From Treponema sp. J25 (GTDB lineage Bacteria; Spirochaetota; Spirochaetia; Treponematales; Breznakiellaceae): a stretch of 64,000 nt of DNA. Every line of letters starts with the position of its first letter. Position 1 is the first letter of the stretch. This document shows, piece by piece, positions 18,279-27,578 of the stretch. A model generated the notes under the pieces. The model was not told where the DNA came from. It did not search any database and was given only the letters and a program-made list of their open reading frames with translations. Location: contig NZ_PTQW01000005.1 of NCBI RefSeq assembly GCF_004343725.1, positions 111,689 through 175,688 on the forward strand, written 5' to 3'. A program made the translations under genes and the position numbers.

Positions 18279-20595
18279 AGGCTCCTCGTTTTTGCGAAAT
18301 AAAATAGCGATATTCTTTTGGACTCATGCCAGTTTGTTCTTTAAAGAATTTCATAAATCCATGAGCATTAGGATATCCTGCTCGATTTGCTATTTCAGTA
18401 ATAGAAAGCTTGGTTTCGCTAAGAAGTCGTTTTGCTTCGATGCTACGGACTTCGTTTATAAATTGTTTTAGAGGTTTCCCCATTTCTTCGTGAAAAATTC
18501 GGGAAAGATAAGCTTCGCTTAAATAGACATGGCGTGATAGCATGCAAAGACTTAAAGGCTCATGAAAATGATTTTGTACATAGCGGGCTATTCTTTCTGC
18601 TACTAATTTATTATGGGAATCTTTTTTATTTTTTGGAATCTCTATAATTTTTTGATACCAGGAACGAAAAAAAACTTCTAGTTCTTCAAAATTCCGGGCT
18701 GTAAGAATATCTTGATACTTTATCATCTGAACAAGCCCTCGTTCAGCTGCAAGTTTATTAAGAGCCGCCATGAGTTGAATCGCCATAGAATGCTGATGGT
18801 TTTTTTTAAGACTTTCCATAAGGACCGCATGGGCCTTTTCAACAGATCTTGTATCGGCCCGTCGTAATGCTAGAATCAATTCCTCCTCTGCATCAAAAGG
18901 ATAGTTATTGTTATATCCCAACTCGGTTTCTAGTGAGGAATCTTGTGAAATACGAGTGCTTTCCCTTTCATAATTACGTTCTTTCCGGATTATGGTGCGC
19001 CCTTCATTAAAAGAACGGGCGATGTCCGAAAGGTTATGATAGACTTTTCCTACCCCTATCCGTACAGAAAAGAAATAGGGAGAAGCTAACTCTTTTTCTA
19101 TTGTTTCTCGAACCTTTTCTGTTAGGACTTGTTTTGTTCCTTCATCTATATTTGCTTCAATAATAAGAGCGATTTCGTCTTCTCTGGTAAAAACTGCGGC
19201 GGTATGTCGTGTCATGGGAGCAATTACTTCCCGTAATGTGTCTAACACAAGAATAGTAGAAAGATCTCGCCGACGACTAATCTGGTCGTCGGTAATATCC
19301 TCTTCAATTATTGCTACTATACAAAAGAAATCTCCTTTAGGAGGAAAAGTAATACCGTAGGAAGAAAGAATCTTATCGAGATCTTCATCCTCTTCTATTC
19401 GACCTTTGAGCAAATTTTCAAGGATGTTGTTTCGCAAGATAGGTAGCTGTTCTCGTAGACTTTCTTCAAGGGCTTCGCTATGACTTCGTAATTTCCGTAA
19501 TGTATCTTCTAAGGAATCGAGGGGATCTTTTTTTTGTGGTTCCTTCCCGGGTGAAACAATGTTGAGTAAATCTATCAAGAGCTTTTTTAGACGCCGGGAA
19601 AAATAGAAAGAAAAGCAAATCGAAAAAACGATTCCAAATAAAAATACTGAGGTGGAATAGGTTCGTAAAAAACGAATTTGGTTTGAAATAGCCGGAAGCG
19701 GAATAATACCTACATATTTCCACGGCACAAGATAAGAATTTCGGATGGTGCAAAGATACCGATCCCCACTCTCTATGATAAGCGAGGCCTCTTTTGAAGT
19801 AAGGGCTTTTTGAAAGATTGGATTGTTCTTTAAGAGCTGGGTGTATCCTCGTTCCTTAAGTTTAGAAAAAATATCTCCCTTTTCATCTATCAGAAGTAAC
19901 TCTGTGTTTGTATCTGTAGTATCGATTCCCGCAAGATATCGGAGATAGGATTCATCCAAATTTATGACAATGAAGGGACCTCCATTAGAGTAACCAGAGC
20001 TGAGGTGTTTTACGACGGAGATAACGGAAATTCTGTTACCAGTACGGAGATCTTCTATCGAATGAGCCCCATACCAGCCAGTCTGAATTGGTTTTCCATC
20101 CATAAGGTGTAAAATGAAAGGATCCCCTTGTTCTGCGAATCTAAAATATCCTGCGTTTGGAATAAAAACTTTCTGTTCTTCAGGAAAGTAGATAGCAAGA
20201 GACTGAATATGACTATGGACAATCCGGAAATTATTCAGTTTATCATTAGTTTGGAGAATAAAATCGATTTTTCCTTCTTTGTAATATTTGGTAATCTTGC
20301 AAAGATCTGTTTCTGTTGATAGTTGTTGTAACGAGAGATCCGTTTGTCGGAGCGCCGTATCTAAGGAACGAGCTGCCTGTAGATAAAGTTGATGTTGGAG
20401 CCGTATAGTTTCTTCTTCTAACTCTGCAGGAGCTTTGGTTGAAAGAAGAAAGCCAGTTATCCCTGTTCCTATAATATTTCCAAGAAATAAAAAGAAGAAA
20501 AAGCGGGCGGCGCTCCCTGGCCAGGGGAGTTTTTTCCTAAAAGGGAAAGAAGAGTAGTGAAAGAAACTATTCAATAAAGGCCTGTGTATACCCAT
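18271..20595 (-). CDS. Membrane-spanning AraC-family transcriptional regulator
   Basis: A single-protein sensor-regulator of 774 residues, expected to sense an extracytoplasmic sugar signal and bind DNA directly. TM1 lies at about 30-50 (FFFFLFLGNIIGTGITGF), then an external sensor region of about 250 residues, then TM2 at about 305-325 (VFLFGIVFSICFSFYF). A cytoplasmic linker follows, and two AraC helix-turn-helix motifs end the protein (LSRHVYLSEAYLSRIFHEE and ITEIANRAGYPNAHGFMKFF). This architecture is common next to lplABC-type transporters in Gram-positives. It sits between the solute-binding protein (24 bp upstream) and the GH106-like gene (8-bp overlap), so it most likely controls this operon. 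Confidence 0.9.
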   Translation of the reverse strand: MGIHRPLLNSFFHYSSFPFRKKLPWPGSAARFFFFLFLGNIIGTGITGFLLSTKAPAELEEETIRLQHQLYLQAARSLDTALRQTDLSLQQLSTETDLCKITKYYKEGKIDFILQTNDKLNNFRIVHSHIQSLAIYFPEEQKVFIPNAGYFRFAEQGDPFILHLMDGKPIQTGWYGAHSIEDLRTGNRISVISVVKHLSSGYSNGGPFIVINLDESYLRYLAGIDTTDTNTELLLIDEKGDIFSKLKERGYTQLLKNNPIFQKALTSKEASLIIESGDRYLCTIRNSYLVPWKYVGIIPLPAISNQIRFLRTYSTSVFLFGIVFSICFSFYFSRRLKKLLIDLLNIVSPGKEPQKKDPLDSLEDTLRKLRSHSEALEESLREQLPILRNNILENLLKGRIEEDEDLDKILSSYGITFPPKGDFFCIVAIIEEDITDDQISRRRDLSTILVLDTLREVIAPMTRHTAAVFTREDEIALIIEANIDEGTKQVLTEKVRETIEKELASPYFFSVRIGVGKVYHNLSDIARSFNEGRTIIRKERNYERESTRISQDSSLETELGYNNNYPFDAEEELILALRRADTRSVEKAHAVLMESLKKNHQHSMAIQLMAALNKLAAERGLVQMIKYQDILTARNFEELEVFFRSWYQKIIEIPKNKKDSHNKLVAERIARYVQNHFHEPLSLCMLSRHVYLSEAYLSRIFHEEMGKPLKQFINEVRSIEAKRLLSETKLSITEIANRAGYPNAHGFMKFFKEQTGMSPKEYRYFISQKRGAYE

Positions 20596-20619
20596 CGTCG
20601 CCCGTTCTTGTTCCTTTTT

Positions 20620-22203
20620 TTACTTGGTATACTGTTGTCGGTAGGCATTTACTAAATCTTTAACTACTTCATCCCCTCCTTCGGCCCTATATGCCCGAAT
20701 AGCCTCATCAAAAAGGGTGTTAAATTTATCGGGACTGGAGAGTACCATCTTAGCAAGAGCTTCTTCCCATTTTTTCTGGAGTGCCACAAGATATTTATCT
20801 GCCACAGGGGTAGGAAGATTGAGAGGTGGGGTACTGTATTTCAGCAGGGTAATTGGAGTGCTTTCATTGATAAACTGTTGTCGCAGGTTCTCGGGGAAAA
20901 GACGGGCTGCATTTCGTAAGTACAGTGATTCTTCTCCTTTGCTTGCAAAGGGTTTCCGAAAGGCCATATACTGGGGTTCTATCCAGGAAACCCGGTTTGT
21001 GTATTTGACAGGATCAATTGGCTGGGGTACCCCATTGACCAGGGTGTAATCTATACCAGGTAAACCCAGGTTAGCCACCATGTAACCTTCTTCGCTGGCG
21101 AGCCAGTTTAGGTATTCCATAACAAGATCGGGGCGTTTTGCTGTCTTTGGAGAAAAGAAATAATACAGATAAGGGCTGTTCCGGATAAAGTTAACATAAT
21201 ATTCCTTGGATTCAGGATGTTTCCAGGGATTGATACTCACAAGCTGGGCCTCTGGAATATTTTGTTTCAGCTTTTCATAAACTGAACCATAGGCTGGATG
21301 ATATGGCCAATGTCCAAAAGATACAAAGGCCCCAATCTCACCCCGGATTACCTTTTGTTTAAAAATAGCCCCGTCCTTATCTACCACGAATTCGCCGAGT
21401 AGCTTTTCGTTATAAAGTTTGTTTAGGAAGGCTATGGCATTTTTTGTTTCGGGCCAAAGTGGGGCTGGAGTTACGAGTCGTTCGCCAGTTGGGGGATCTT
21501 TCACAAAGGCCGGTAGGATAACACTTTCCCATAGGGTAAAAGAAGCCGAAGGACTCCCCATGAGAGCAAAGGGAACGAGTTTGTCCCCAACTCCACCGGG
21601 GTCCTTGTCCCGAAAGGCCTTAAGGACCGCATAAAACTCATCTACCGTTTTTGGAAGAGGGAGTCCCAATTTATCAAGCCAATCTTTCCGAATAAAGGTG
21701 GTATCTGCGACGCCGTTGGACTTACATACAAAGGTGTACTGCCGCCCATTGATTTTTCCTGCCTCAAGATCGGTACTACTGCTTATTTTCAGGATATTTA
21801 TTCCTTTTTGGGCAAGAAGGTCGGTGTAATCAACGAGGGCCCCGTTCTTGACATAAAGGTTAAGGAGATTTTTATCGTAGGTAAAACAGAGGTCTGGCGC
21901 TTCTCCTGCTGCTAACATAAGAGGTAATTTTTGTGTTTCCTGAGCCCGGGGAATAGGGACAAAACGAACTTTAATACCCTTGGGGGCCATTTTTTCGTTC
22001 ACATATCGAGTCCACCAATTGTCTTCAATAGTACCCTGGTCTGCTGGTATTGTTCCCCGATCCCATACGAGTTGGGTAATTTCTACCAGTTCCTTTGTTT
22101 GACCTGTTTTGTTTGTTCCGTCCTGTTGACCAGAAGCAAAAAGGAACATCGCTGTACCAAGCCATAGACACAGGACTTCCAAAACATCTCCCCATTTTCT
22201 CAT
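20620..22203 (-). CDS. Sugar ABC transporter substrate-binding protein, LplA-like
   Basis: An extracellular solute-binding protein (family 1) of 527 residues, the large LplA-like size used for oligosaccharides. The signal region runs to about residue 25 and ends FLFASGQQ with no lipobox Cys, so it is probably cleaved by signal peptidase I. Mature features include LPLMLAAGEAPDLCFTYD and YLNWLASEEGYMVANLG. An AGGAGG site precedes ATG 22203. It is separated from the LplC-like permease by 136 bp containing a strong hairpin, which may set its expression apart from the permeases. The ligand is inferred to be a rhamnogalacturonan-derived oligomer from the GH105/GH106-like neighbours. Confidence 0.9.
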   Translation of the reverse strand: MRKWGDVLEVLCLWLGTAMFLFASGQQDGTNKTGQTKELVEITQLVWDRGTIPADQGTIEDNWWTRYVNEKMAPKGIKVRFVPIPRAQETQKLPLMLAAGEAPDLCFTYDKNLLNLYVKNGALVDYTDLLAQKGINILKISSSTDLEAGKINGRQYTFVCKSNGVADTTFIRKDWLDKLGLPLPKTVDEFYAVLKAFRDKDPGGVGDKLVPFALMGSPSASFTLWESVILPAFVKDPPTGERLVTPAPLWPETKNAIAFLNKLYNEKLLGEFVVDKDGAIFKQKVIRGEIGAFVSFGHWPYHPAYGSVYEKLKQNIPEAQLVSINPWKHPESKEYYVNFIRNSPYLYYFFSPKTAKRPDLVMEYLNWLASEEGYMVANLGLPGIDYTLVNGVPQPIDPVKYTNRVSWIEPQYMAFRKPFASKGEESLYLRNAARLFPENLRQQFINESTPITLLKYSTPPLNLPTPVADKYLVALQKKWEEALAKMVLSSPDKFNTLFDEAIRAYRAEGGDEVVKDLVNAYRQQYTK

Positions 22204-22226
22204 ACTAACCTCCTATTTGTTTTATA

Positions 22227-22256
22227 CGATACACCGCCGGTGTATCGGGTTTTTTT
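22227..22256. promoter_or_regulatory. Hairpin between permease and binding-protein genes
   Basis: A 10-bp perfect inverted repeat (CGATACACCG/CGGTGTATCG, 22227-22236 and 22238-22247) has one central base. On the plus strand it is followed by seven Ts (22250-22256), so it would terminate plus-strand transcripts. On the minus strand, the strand of the operon, it precedes the AGGAGG of the binding-protein gene. It could stabilise the binding-protein mRNA, or be a DNA operator; the palindrome alone does not decide. Confidence 0.55.
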
Positions 22257-22339
22257 GTAGAAAAAATGCCTTGTCATCTTCTCATCGCTATTTTCTGTTT
22301 TTTCCTCTGTACAAAGAACATCTTCTTTGAAAACTTCCT

Positions 22340-23203
22340 CTAGCCTTTTAAGGCTCCGAGGGTTACCCCTTTTATGAAATAGCGTTGCATAGCAGGATAT
22401 ACCACCAGAATAGGCAATACCGTAAGGGTTACCGTAGCTCCTTTTAGATTCTCTGGAACCACCCGAGAAATTGCTTCTGTATTCGCCTGGTTAAGCATGG
22501 CGTCGGAAAAGACATTCAGAACCTGGTATAGTTTGATTTGAAGGGTATATTTATTGGGGCTCTGCATGTAAATAAGGGCGCTGAAAAAAGTATTCCAATA
22601 GGCCACAGCATAAAATATTACCAGTGTCGCAATAACTGCCACTGACAAGGGAATCGCAAAACGAATCAGGTAGTTTATGTTTGAACATCCATCTAGTTTG
22701 GCCGATTCTTCTATTTCTACCGGTAACTCTCTAAAATAACTGATAGTGATAATCAGCAAGAAAGTATCGATGACAGAGGGAAGGATCAGGGCTCCCATGG
22801 TATTGGTTAATCCTAACCGTTTTACAAGGAGATAGGTAGGGATAAGGCCACCGCTAAAGTACATAGTTGCAACGATACAACGAAGAATGATATTCCGACC
22901 TTTTAACCCCTGTTTTGAGAGTGGATAAGCCATAAGAACCGTCATGCTTACGCTCGAAAATACCCCGAAAAGCGTTAAACGTGCCGTGAAGAGAAAAGCA
23001 TTCATGATACTTTTATCCTTAAATAGCATTTTGTAGGCTTCTAGAGTGGGATCTACTGGCAAAAGGTATACTCTTCCCTCTAAAATTGCCTTGGCGCTAC
23101 TTAAGGACATAGCGATGGTGTATATAAGAGGGTAAAGAAAAAATCCACATAAAAGAGCCATTAAAAGGTTATTCATAAAAATAAACAGAGATGTCCGTTT
23201 CAT
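22340..23203 (-). CDS. Sugar ABC transporter permease, LplC/YtcP-like
   Basis: A 287-residue inner-membrane subunit with six hydrophobic helices. It opens LLMALLCGFFLYPLIYTIAMSLS. The EAA loop reads EESAKLDGCSNINYLIRFAIPLS, matching the carbohydrate-uptake CUT1 LplC group, and the C-terminus YFIKGVTLGALKG is characteristic of LplC-type subunits. Its start shares one base with the stop of the LplB-like gene (TAATG), so the two are coupled. No ATPase is encoded in this operon; a shared MsmK-type ATPase elsewhere is expected for CUT1 systems. Confidence 0.93.
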   Translation of the reverse strand: MKRTSLFIFMNNLLMALLCGFFLYPLIYTIAMSLSSAKAILEGRVYLLPVDPTLEAYKMLFKDKSIMNAFLFTARLTLFGVFSSVSMTVLMAYPLSKQGLKGRNIILRCIVATMYFSGGLIPTYLLVKRLGLTNTMGALILPSVIDTFLLIITISYFRELPVEIEESAKLDGCSNINYLIRFAIPLSVAVIATLVIFYAVAYWNTFFSALIYMQSPNKYTLQIKLYQVLNVFSDAMLNQANTEAISRVVPENLKGATVTLTVLPILVVYPAMQRYFIKGVTLGALKG

Positions 23204-24108
23204 TATTTTACATCCCGCATAAAAATTCCTTTCTCTCCAAGGAAGCGTGCTACGTAATCTGCTCCCAGAAGGAAAACAAAATTCACTATAGATTGAATAA
23301 GACCTACCGCGGTAGTAAAGCTAAACTGGGCTTGTAAAAGACCCCGTTCATAAATAAATGTAGAAAGAACGGTAGATACCCGTGCAACAAGAGCGTTCCC
23401 CAGAAGATAGGGTTGTTCAAATCCAATGGTCATAATTTTACCGATCTGTAAGATAAGGATTACTACAATGGTCCCTTTAATACCGGGAAGTGTGATATAC
23501 CACATTTTATGTAGCCGGTTTGCCCCATCGATTGAGGCAGCTTCGTACAGGGCAGGATCAATAGTGCTGAGGGCCGCTAAGTAAATAATAGCAGCCCATC
23601 CCATATCTTTCCAAATACCTGAAAGGATATAAACAACGGTCCACCAGAACTCATTTCCCAAGAAAGCAATTTCCTTGGCTCCTATTTTTCTTAAAAATAC
23701 GTTGATCAAACCCGTTTCTTTAGCAGTAAAGGAAAGAATAAGACCGTACAGGATAACCCAGGAGATAAAATGGGGAAGGTAAGAAATAGACTGGATAGTC
23801 TTTTTGTATACTTCGTTATTTATCTCGTTTAATAAAAGGGCGAACAGTATAGGTAGCGGAAAAGTAATGCAGAGGGAAAGAACATTTAGGCGAATCGTGT
23901 TTGTTAATGCCCGCCAGAACTCGCTATCTCGAAATACTTCTTTAAAAACATCAAGTCCTACCCACGGGCTCTTAAATACACCGATCATAAAGTTATAATC
24001 TTTAAAAGCCATTAAAATTCCGTACAAAGGGATGTACTTAAAAATAAAATAAAAAGTTATCCCTGGAATCAGCATTAGATAAAGGTCTGCTTCTGTTTTT
24101 CGCTTCAT
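23203..24108 (-). CDS. Sugar ABC transporter permease, LplB-like
   Basis: The partner CUT1 permease, about 301 residues. It opens DLYLMLIPGITFYFIFKYIPLYG, followed by MAFKDYNFMIGVFKSPWVGL, typical of LplB. The EAA loop is LYEAASIDGANRLHKMWYITLPG. ATG 24108 is preferred because the LplB-type sequence begins there; the frame is open to a TTG at 24144 with no better ribosome-binding site for either. It is first gene of the minus-strand operon. The roughly 120 bp to the divergent kinase gene must carry both promoters, but I could not define the minus-strand one. Confidence 0.9.
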   Translation of the reverse strand: MKRKTEADLYLMLIPGITFYFIFKYIPLYGILMAFKDYNFMIGVFKSPWVGLDVFKEVFRDSEFWRALTNTIRLNVLSLCITFPLPILFALLLNEINNEVYKKTIQSISYLPHFISWVILYGLILSFTAKETGLINVFLRKIGAKEIAFLGNEFWWTVVYILSGIWKDMGWAAIIYLAALSTIDPALYEAASIDGANRLHKMWYITLPGIKGTIVVILILQIGKIMTIGFEQPYLLGNALVARVSTVLSTFIYERGLLQAQFSFTTAVGLIQSIVNFVFLLGADYVARFLGEKGIFMRDVK

Positions 24109-24230
24109 ATTCAGTATGGTAGGAGTGAAGGGTAAAAGACGCAAGTTAATTTTTTTTAAAAAGAGTCCCTCTTTTGTCGAGTTGTATATACTTTACCCCA
24201 ATTCTTTATTTCCAGTGTATAATATGGGCC

Positions 24231-25958
24231 ATGTGGAAAAAACTGTATCATTGGTGGAGCGGTTTAAGAATTCAATATAAACTAGCGTTGATATTACTCC
24301 TGGCTATTGGGATGGTCTCGTTTTTTAGTATGGGGGCAATCCGGGTTGTTTCTCATTTCTACGAACAACTCCTGTATACCCAGGCTGCGGGGACTTTACA
24401 GCTTGCTTCTATCAATATTGAAAAGGAACTACAGCGGATCGAACAAATTTCTTTTACCATTTTGCAGAATCGAGATATTCAGCAAAGCCTTGACCGCATC
24501 CGTACTATCCGCTCTGAACCGATTCTGGGGCAGGAAAAGAAACGACTGGTCGATCTCCTATGGGTTACAACCTTTGAGAAAAATGTGCTTTCAGTCAATA
24601 TTATTGATGTTTTTGGTAATCAGTATGCGGGGGGACTCAGTTTTTCCTCTTCCCATATACCAGAAATTGTACAGAAGGCAGCTCAGAAACAAGGGAGCAT
24701 GGAGATCCACATTCTCAAAGAAGAGCCGGGGGTCTTGGTTTGTGCTCGTCAGATCAGAAAAATCGAACAGTTAAGCCTGGAACCATTAGGAACCCTTCTT
24801 ATACGGGTAAACTTAAAAAAAATGGTACAGGAGGCTCTTGCGGGAGTTCTTGATCGTATGAGCCTGGTGATTCTTTCCGATTCGACTCCTTTTTATGCCT
24901 CTGAGCCCATTCTTGCTGCAATGGCTCAACGTTTTGTGGCAAGCCGGCGTGCCTATGGAAGTCTCGATAATCCCGAAGGCCGACGTTATTTTGTGACGGT
25001 TGGTACATCGACGCAAAATTCCTGGACCTATGTGACCTTTATTGAATATGAACGGATATTCAAACGGCTTGAGTTAGTTAATTCTCTTAGTATCCTTATC
25101 CTAATTCTCCTGGTCTTTTTTGCCTACTTCATTCTTGTTCGCATTGGGCGAAGTATCAGTTTACCCCTAGAACTACTTTCTGCGTATGCTACTCATGTGG
25201 AAAAGGGGGATTTTACTATTCCCTTTATCCAAGAGGATGTTTTTTTGCGACATAATGATGAAATAGGGCAGATTGAACGGGACTTTATTTTTCTTTTGAA
25301 CAAGATTAATGACCTTATCAAAGAAAATTATGCCCATGAATTACTTGCAAAGGATGCCCAACTCAAAGCTCTAGAAGCCCAAATAAATCCCCATTTTTTG
25401 TATAATACTTTGGATACGGTCCACTGGCTTGCTAAGCTCAGGAACGAACAGGAAATCGCCGCCATTGTGGAAGCTCTGGCGTATATTTTACGAAAATCCC
25501 TGTCGAGTAAAGAACCAACGATCTCTCTGAAAGAAGAACTTGAACTCCTTAAAGCCTATGTCACTATTCAAAAAATCCGTTTTGGGAAAAAACTGGAAGT
25601 TTTTTATTTTGTGGCACCAGAATTAGAATCCTGTACTATTCCAAAGTTGACCCTTCAACCTATTGTGGAAAATTCTATTGTCCATGGAATTGAGGTGACG
25701 GGGAACCCCTGTTTCATTCGAGTTGAAAGTGAAGATCAGGGTGATGATTTTGTGCTTCATATCTCTGATACAGGACCTGGTTTTCAGGAGGAGAAAGAAA
25801 AACGGGGCAGTGGTATTGGTCTTGCCAATATTCATCAACGGATTCAGTTGTTGTGCGGAGAGTCCTATGGGCTTTCAATCCAGAGTGTTAGCAAAAGCGG
25901 CACAATGGTTTCTATCCATCTACCCAAAAGGAGGGCAGAACCATGTACTCAGTCTTGA
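24231..25958 (+). CDS. Sensor histidine kinase, YesM/LytS type
   Basis: Half of a two-component system for sugar sensing. About 575 residues: TM1 at about 17-36, an extracytoplasmic region with long helices, TM2 at about 285-305 (LSILILILLVFFAYFILV), a HAMP linker, then a His_kinase domain with the YesM-type phospho-His in QINPHFLYNTLDTVHW. The ATPase domain has LQPIVENSIVHGIE and DTGPGF. Start: ATG 24231 lies only 7 bp after a perfect TATAAT (24218-24223) with no ribosome-binding site, so the mRNA may be leaderless. The response regulator overlaps by 16 bp. It probably controls the downstream transporter and GH105 gene. Confidence 0.93.
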   Translation: MWKKLYHWWSGLRIQYKLALILLLAIGMVSFFSMGAIRVVSHFYEQLLYTQAAGTLQLASINIEKELQRIEQISFTILQNRDIQQSLDRIRTIRSEPILGQEKKRLVDLLWVTTFEKNVLSVNIIDVFGNQYAGGLSFSSSHIPEIVQKAAQKQGSMEIHILKEEPGVLVCARQIRKIEQLSLEPLGTLLIRVNLKKMVQEALAGVLDRMSLVILSDSTPFYASEPILAAMAQRFVASRRAYGSLDNPEGRRYFVTVGTSTQNSWTYVTFIEYERIFKRLELVNSLSILILILLVFFAYFILVRIGRSISLPLELLSAYATHVEKGDFTIPFIQEDVFLRHNDEIGQIERDFIFLLNKINDLIKENYAHELLAKDAQLKALEAQINPHFLYNTLDTVHWLAKLRNEQEIAAIVEALAYILRKSLSSKEPTISLKEELELLKAYVTIQKIRFGKKLEVFYFVAPELESCTIPKLTLQPIVENSIVHGIEVTGNPCFIRVESEDQGDDFVLHISDTGPGFQEEKEKRGSGIGLANIHQRIQLLCGESYGLSIQSVSKSGTMVSIHLPKRRAEPCTQS

Positions 25959-27493
25959 TTGTGGATGATGAAGAAATAATTCGTCAGGGTATTGCTCAGG
26001 TTATTCCCTGGGAAGCAGAAGGTTTTCGTCTCATAGGAGTCGCTGAAAATGGCCAGGAGGCCCTAGAAAAGGTTGAATTATTTCATCCTGACATTGTCCT
26101 CACTGATATCAAAATGCCTGTCATGGATGGGATTGAACTTATCCGACAGGTACGGGAACGGGGTTTTTCAGTCGAATTTATTATTCTCTCTGGCTATGGT
26201 GAATTTGAATTAGCCCAGGCCGCCCTTGAATATGGAGCTCGGCACTATCTTTTAAAGCCTTCGAGCGAGGCCACAATTATAGAAGCCCTACGGCATGTGG
26301 CCGAACAGATTGAAAAAAAACGGAATGACGAAGCTTTTATCAAGGAATCAAAGGAACGGCTCTATAAATTTCTTCCTTTAGTCAAAGAACAATTTATTCG
26401 GGATCTTTTTATGGGGGCTTCGTATACAGAAGAGGAATTCGAATATTATCGTACCTATCTTCATATTGATTTTGAAACAGCCTCATTAGTGTTATATCAG
26501 ATTGAAGGAATTCTTTCTTATGAGGATCTTTTTGTACTACTTCGGATCTGCAAAAAACTATCTCCTAGTCAGGATGCAATAGGAACAATTATCAATTCCC
26601 ATGTGGTTGTGCTATATCCACTGGTACAGGAACAGGTGTTGATCTCACATATAGAACAGGTCCAGAAAGAATTTGCTACGTATTTTTCTCGAAAAATTTC
26701 GGTGCTGTATGAGACCCAGGTATCGCTTCACGAGCTTGATTCTTTGTATCAAGAACTTCTTATAGGATGTCGCTACCTGGCTCAGAAAAATCCGGGCCTT
26801 GTCTGGCATCGAACCCAGATACCCTTCAGTGAGATTCGAAAATCGGATGATCTGTATCGATTGCAGGATTTACTTCTTGCTCTTCAATGTGGAGACAAGG
26901 CGGCAGTAAGTCGGGAATTAGAATCCCTGTTTGCGGTGTATCGCAGCAAAAAAATGGGTCTTCGGCTTGTTCGTTCTCATCTTGAACAACTTTTTTTGTG
27001 GTTAGAAAAAGAGGGAAATTTTGAATTTTTTAGAGAATCAATAGATATTTTTCTGGGAAGTGTCTCTGATACAACAAGTTTAGAAGAATTAGAAAACATG
27101 GTACGAACAATGTTCGAAGAACTGGTGAATCGGAACTATCGATCTATTAAAAATTATAAAAACCGGCTGGTAAATTTGCTTATTCATTATGCTCAAGCCC
27201 ACCTTTCGAATGAACACCTTTCTCTTAAATGGCTTGCTCAGAAGTATCTCCATGTCGATCCGGGGTATCTTAGTAAGCTCTTTGTGAAAGAAACGGGTCA
27301 ACGATTTAAACACTATCTCCTTAGAATGCGAATTGAAAAAGCTCGACGACTTCTGGATGTATACAGTGAAGATCGAATCTATGAAATTGCCCGAGAAGTG
27401 GGGATGGGGGACAATCCTCAATATTTTAGTCAGGTCTTTAAGAAGTATACGGGGAAAAGCCCTTCAGAATATAAAAAGACTACCATTTTTTGA
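25943..27493 (+). CDS. Response regulator with AraC output, YesN type
   Basis: Receives phosphate from the preceding YesM-like kinase and binds DNA. 516 residues: receiver domain (1 to about 120) with LIVDDEE, acceptor Asp55 in VLTDIKMP and Lys in YLLKPSS; a middle region of unknown fold; and two AraC helix-turn-helix motifs at the C-terminus (LAQKYLHVDPGYLSKLFVKE and IYEIAREVGMGDNPQYFSQVF). AGGAGG lies within the kinase 3' end, so translation is coupled. The next gene, the solute-binding protein, starts 85 bp later and is the likely first target. Confidence 0.94.
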   Translation: MYSVLIVDDEEIIRQGIAQVIPWEAEGFRLIGVAENGQEALEKVELFHPDIVLTDIKMPVMDGIELIRQVRERGFSVEFIILSGYGEFELAQAALEYGARHYLLKPSSEATIIEALRHVAEQIEKKRNDEAFIKESKERLYKFLPLVKEQFIRDLFMGASYTEEEFEYYRTYLHIDFETASLVLYQIEGILSYEDLFVLLRICKKLSPSQDAIGTIINSHVVVLYPLVQEQVLISHIEQVQKEFATYFSRKISVLYETQVSLHELDSLYQELLIGCRYLAQKNPGLVWHRTQIPFSEIRKSDDLYRLQDLLLALQCGDKAAVSRELESLFAVYRSKKMGLRLVRSHLEQLFLWLEKEGNFEFFRESIDIFLGSVSDTTSLEELENMVRTMFEELVNRNYRSIKNYKNRLVNLLIHYAQAHLSNEHLSLKWLAQKYLHVDPGYLSKLFVKETGQRFKHYLLRMRIEKARRLLDVYSEDRIYEIAREVGMGDNPQYFSQVFKKYTGKSPSEYKKTTIF

Positions 27494-27578
27494 ACAAAAA
27501 TCACGTTTTTTTATACATCCTTTTTTCTTTAAACAGCGGGACAATAGAACAGAAATATTTCTAGAAAGGGAGGTATCG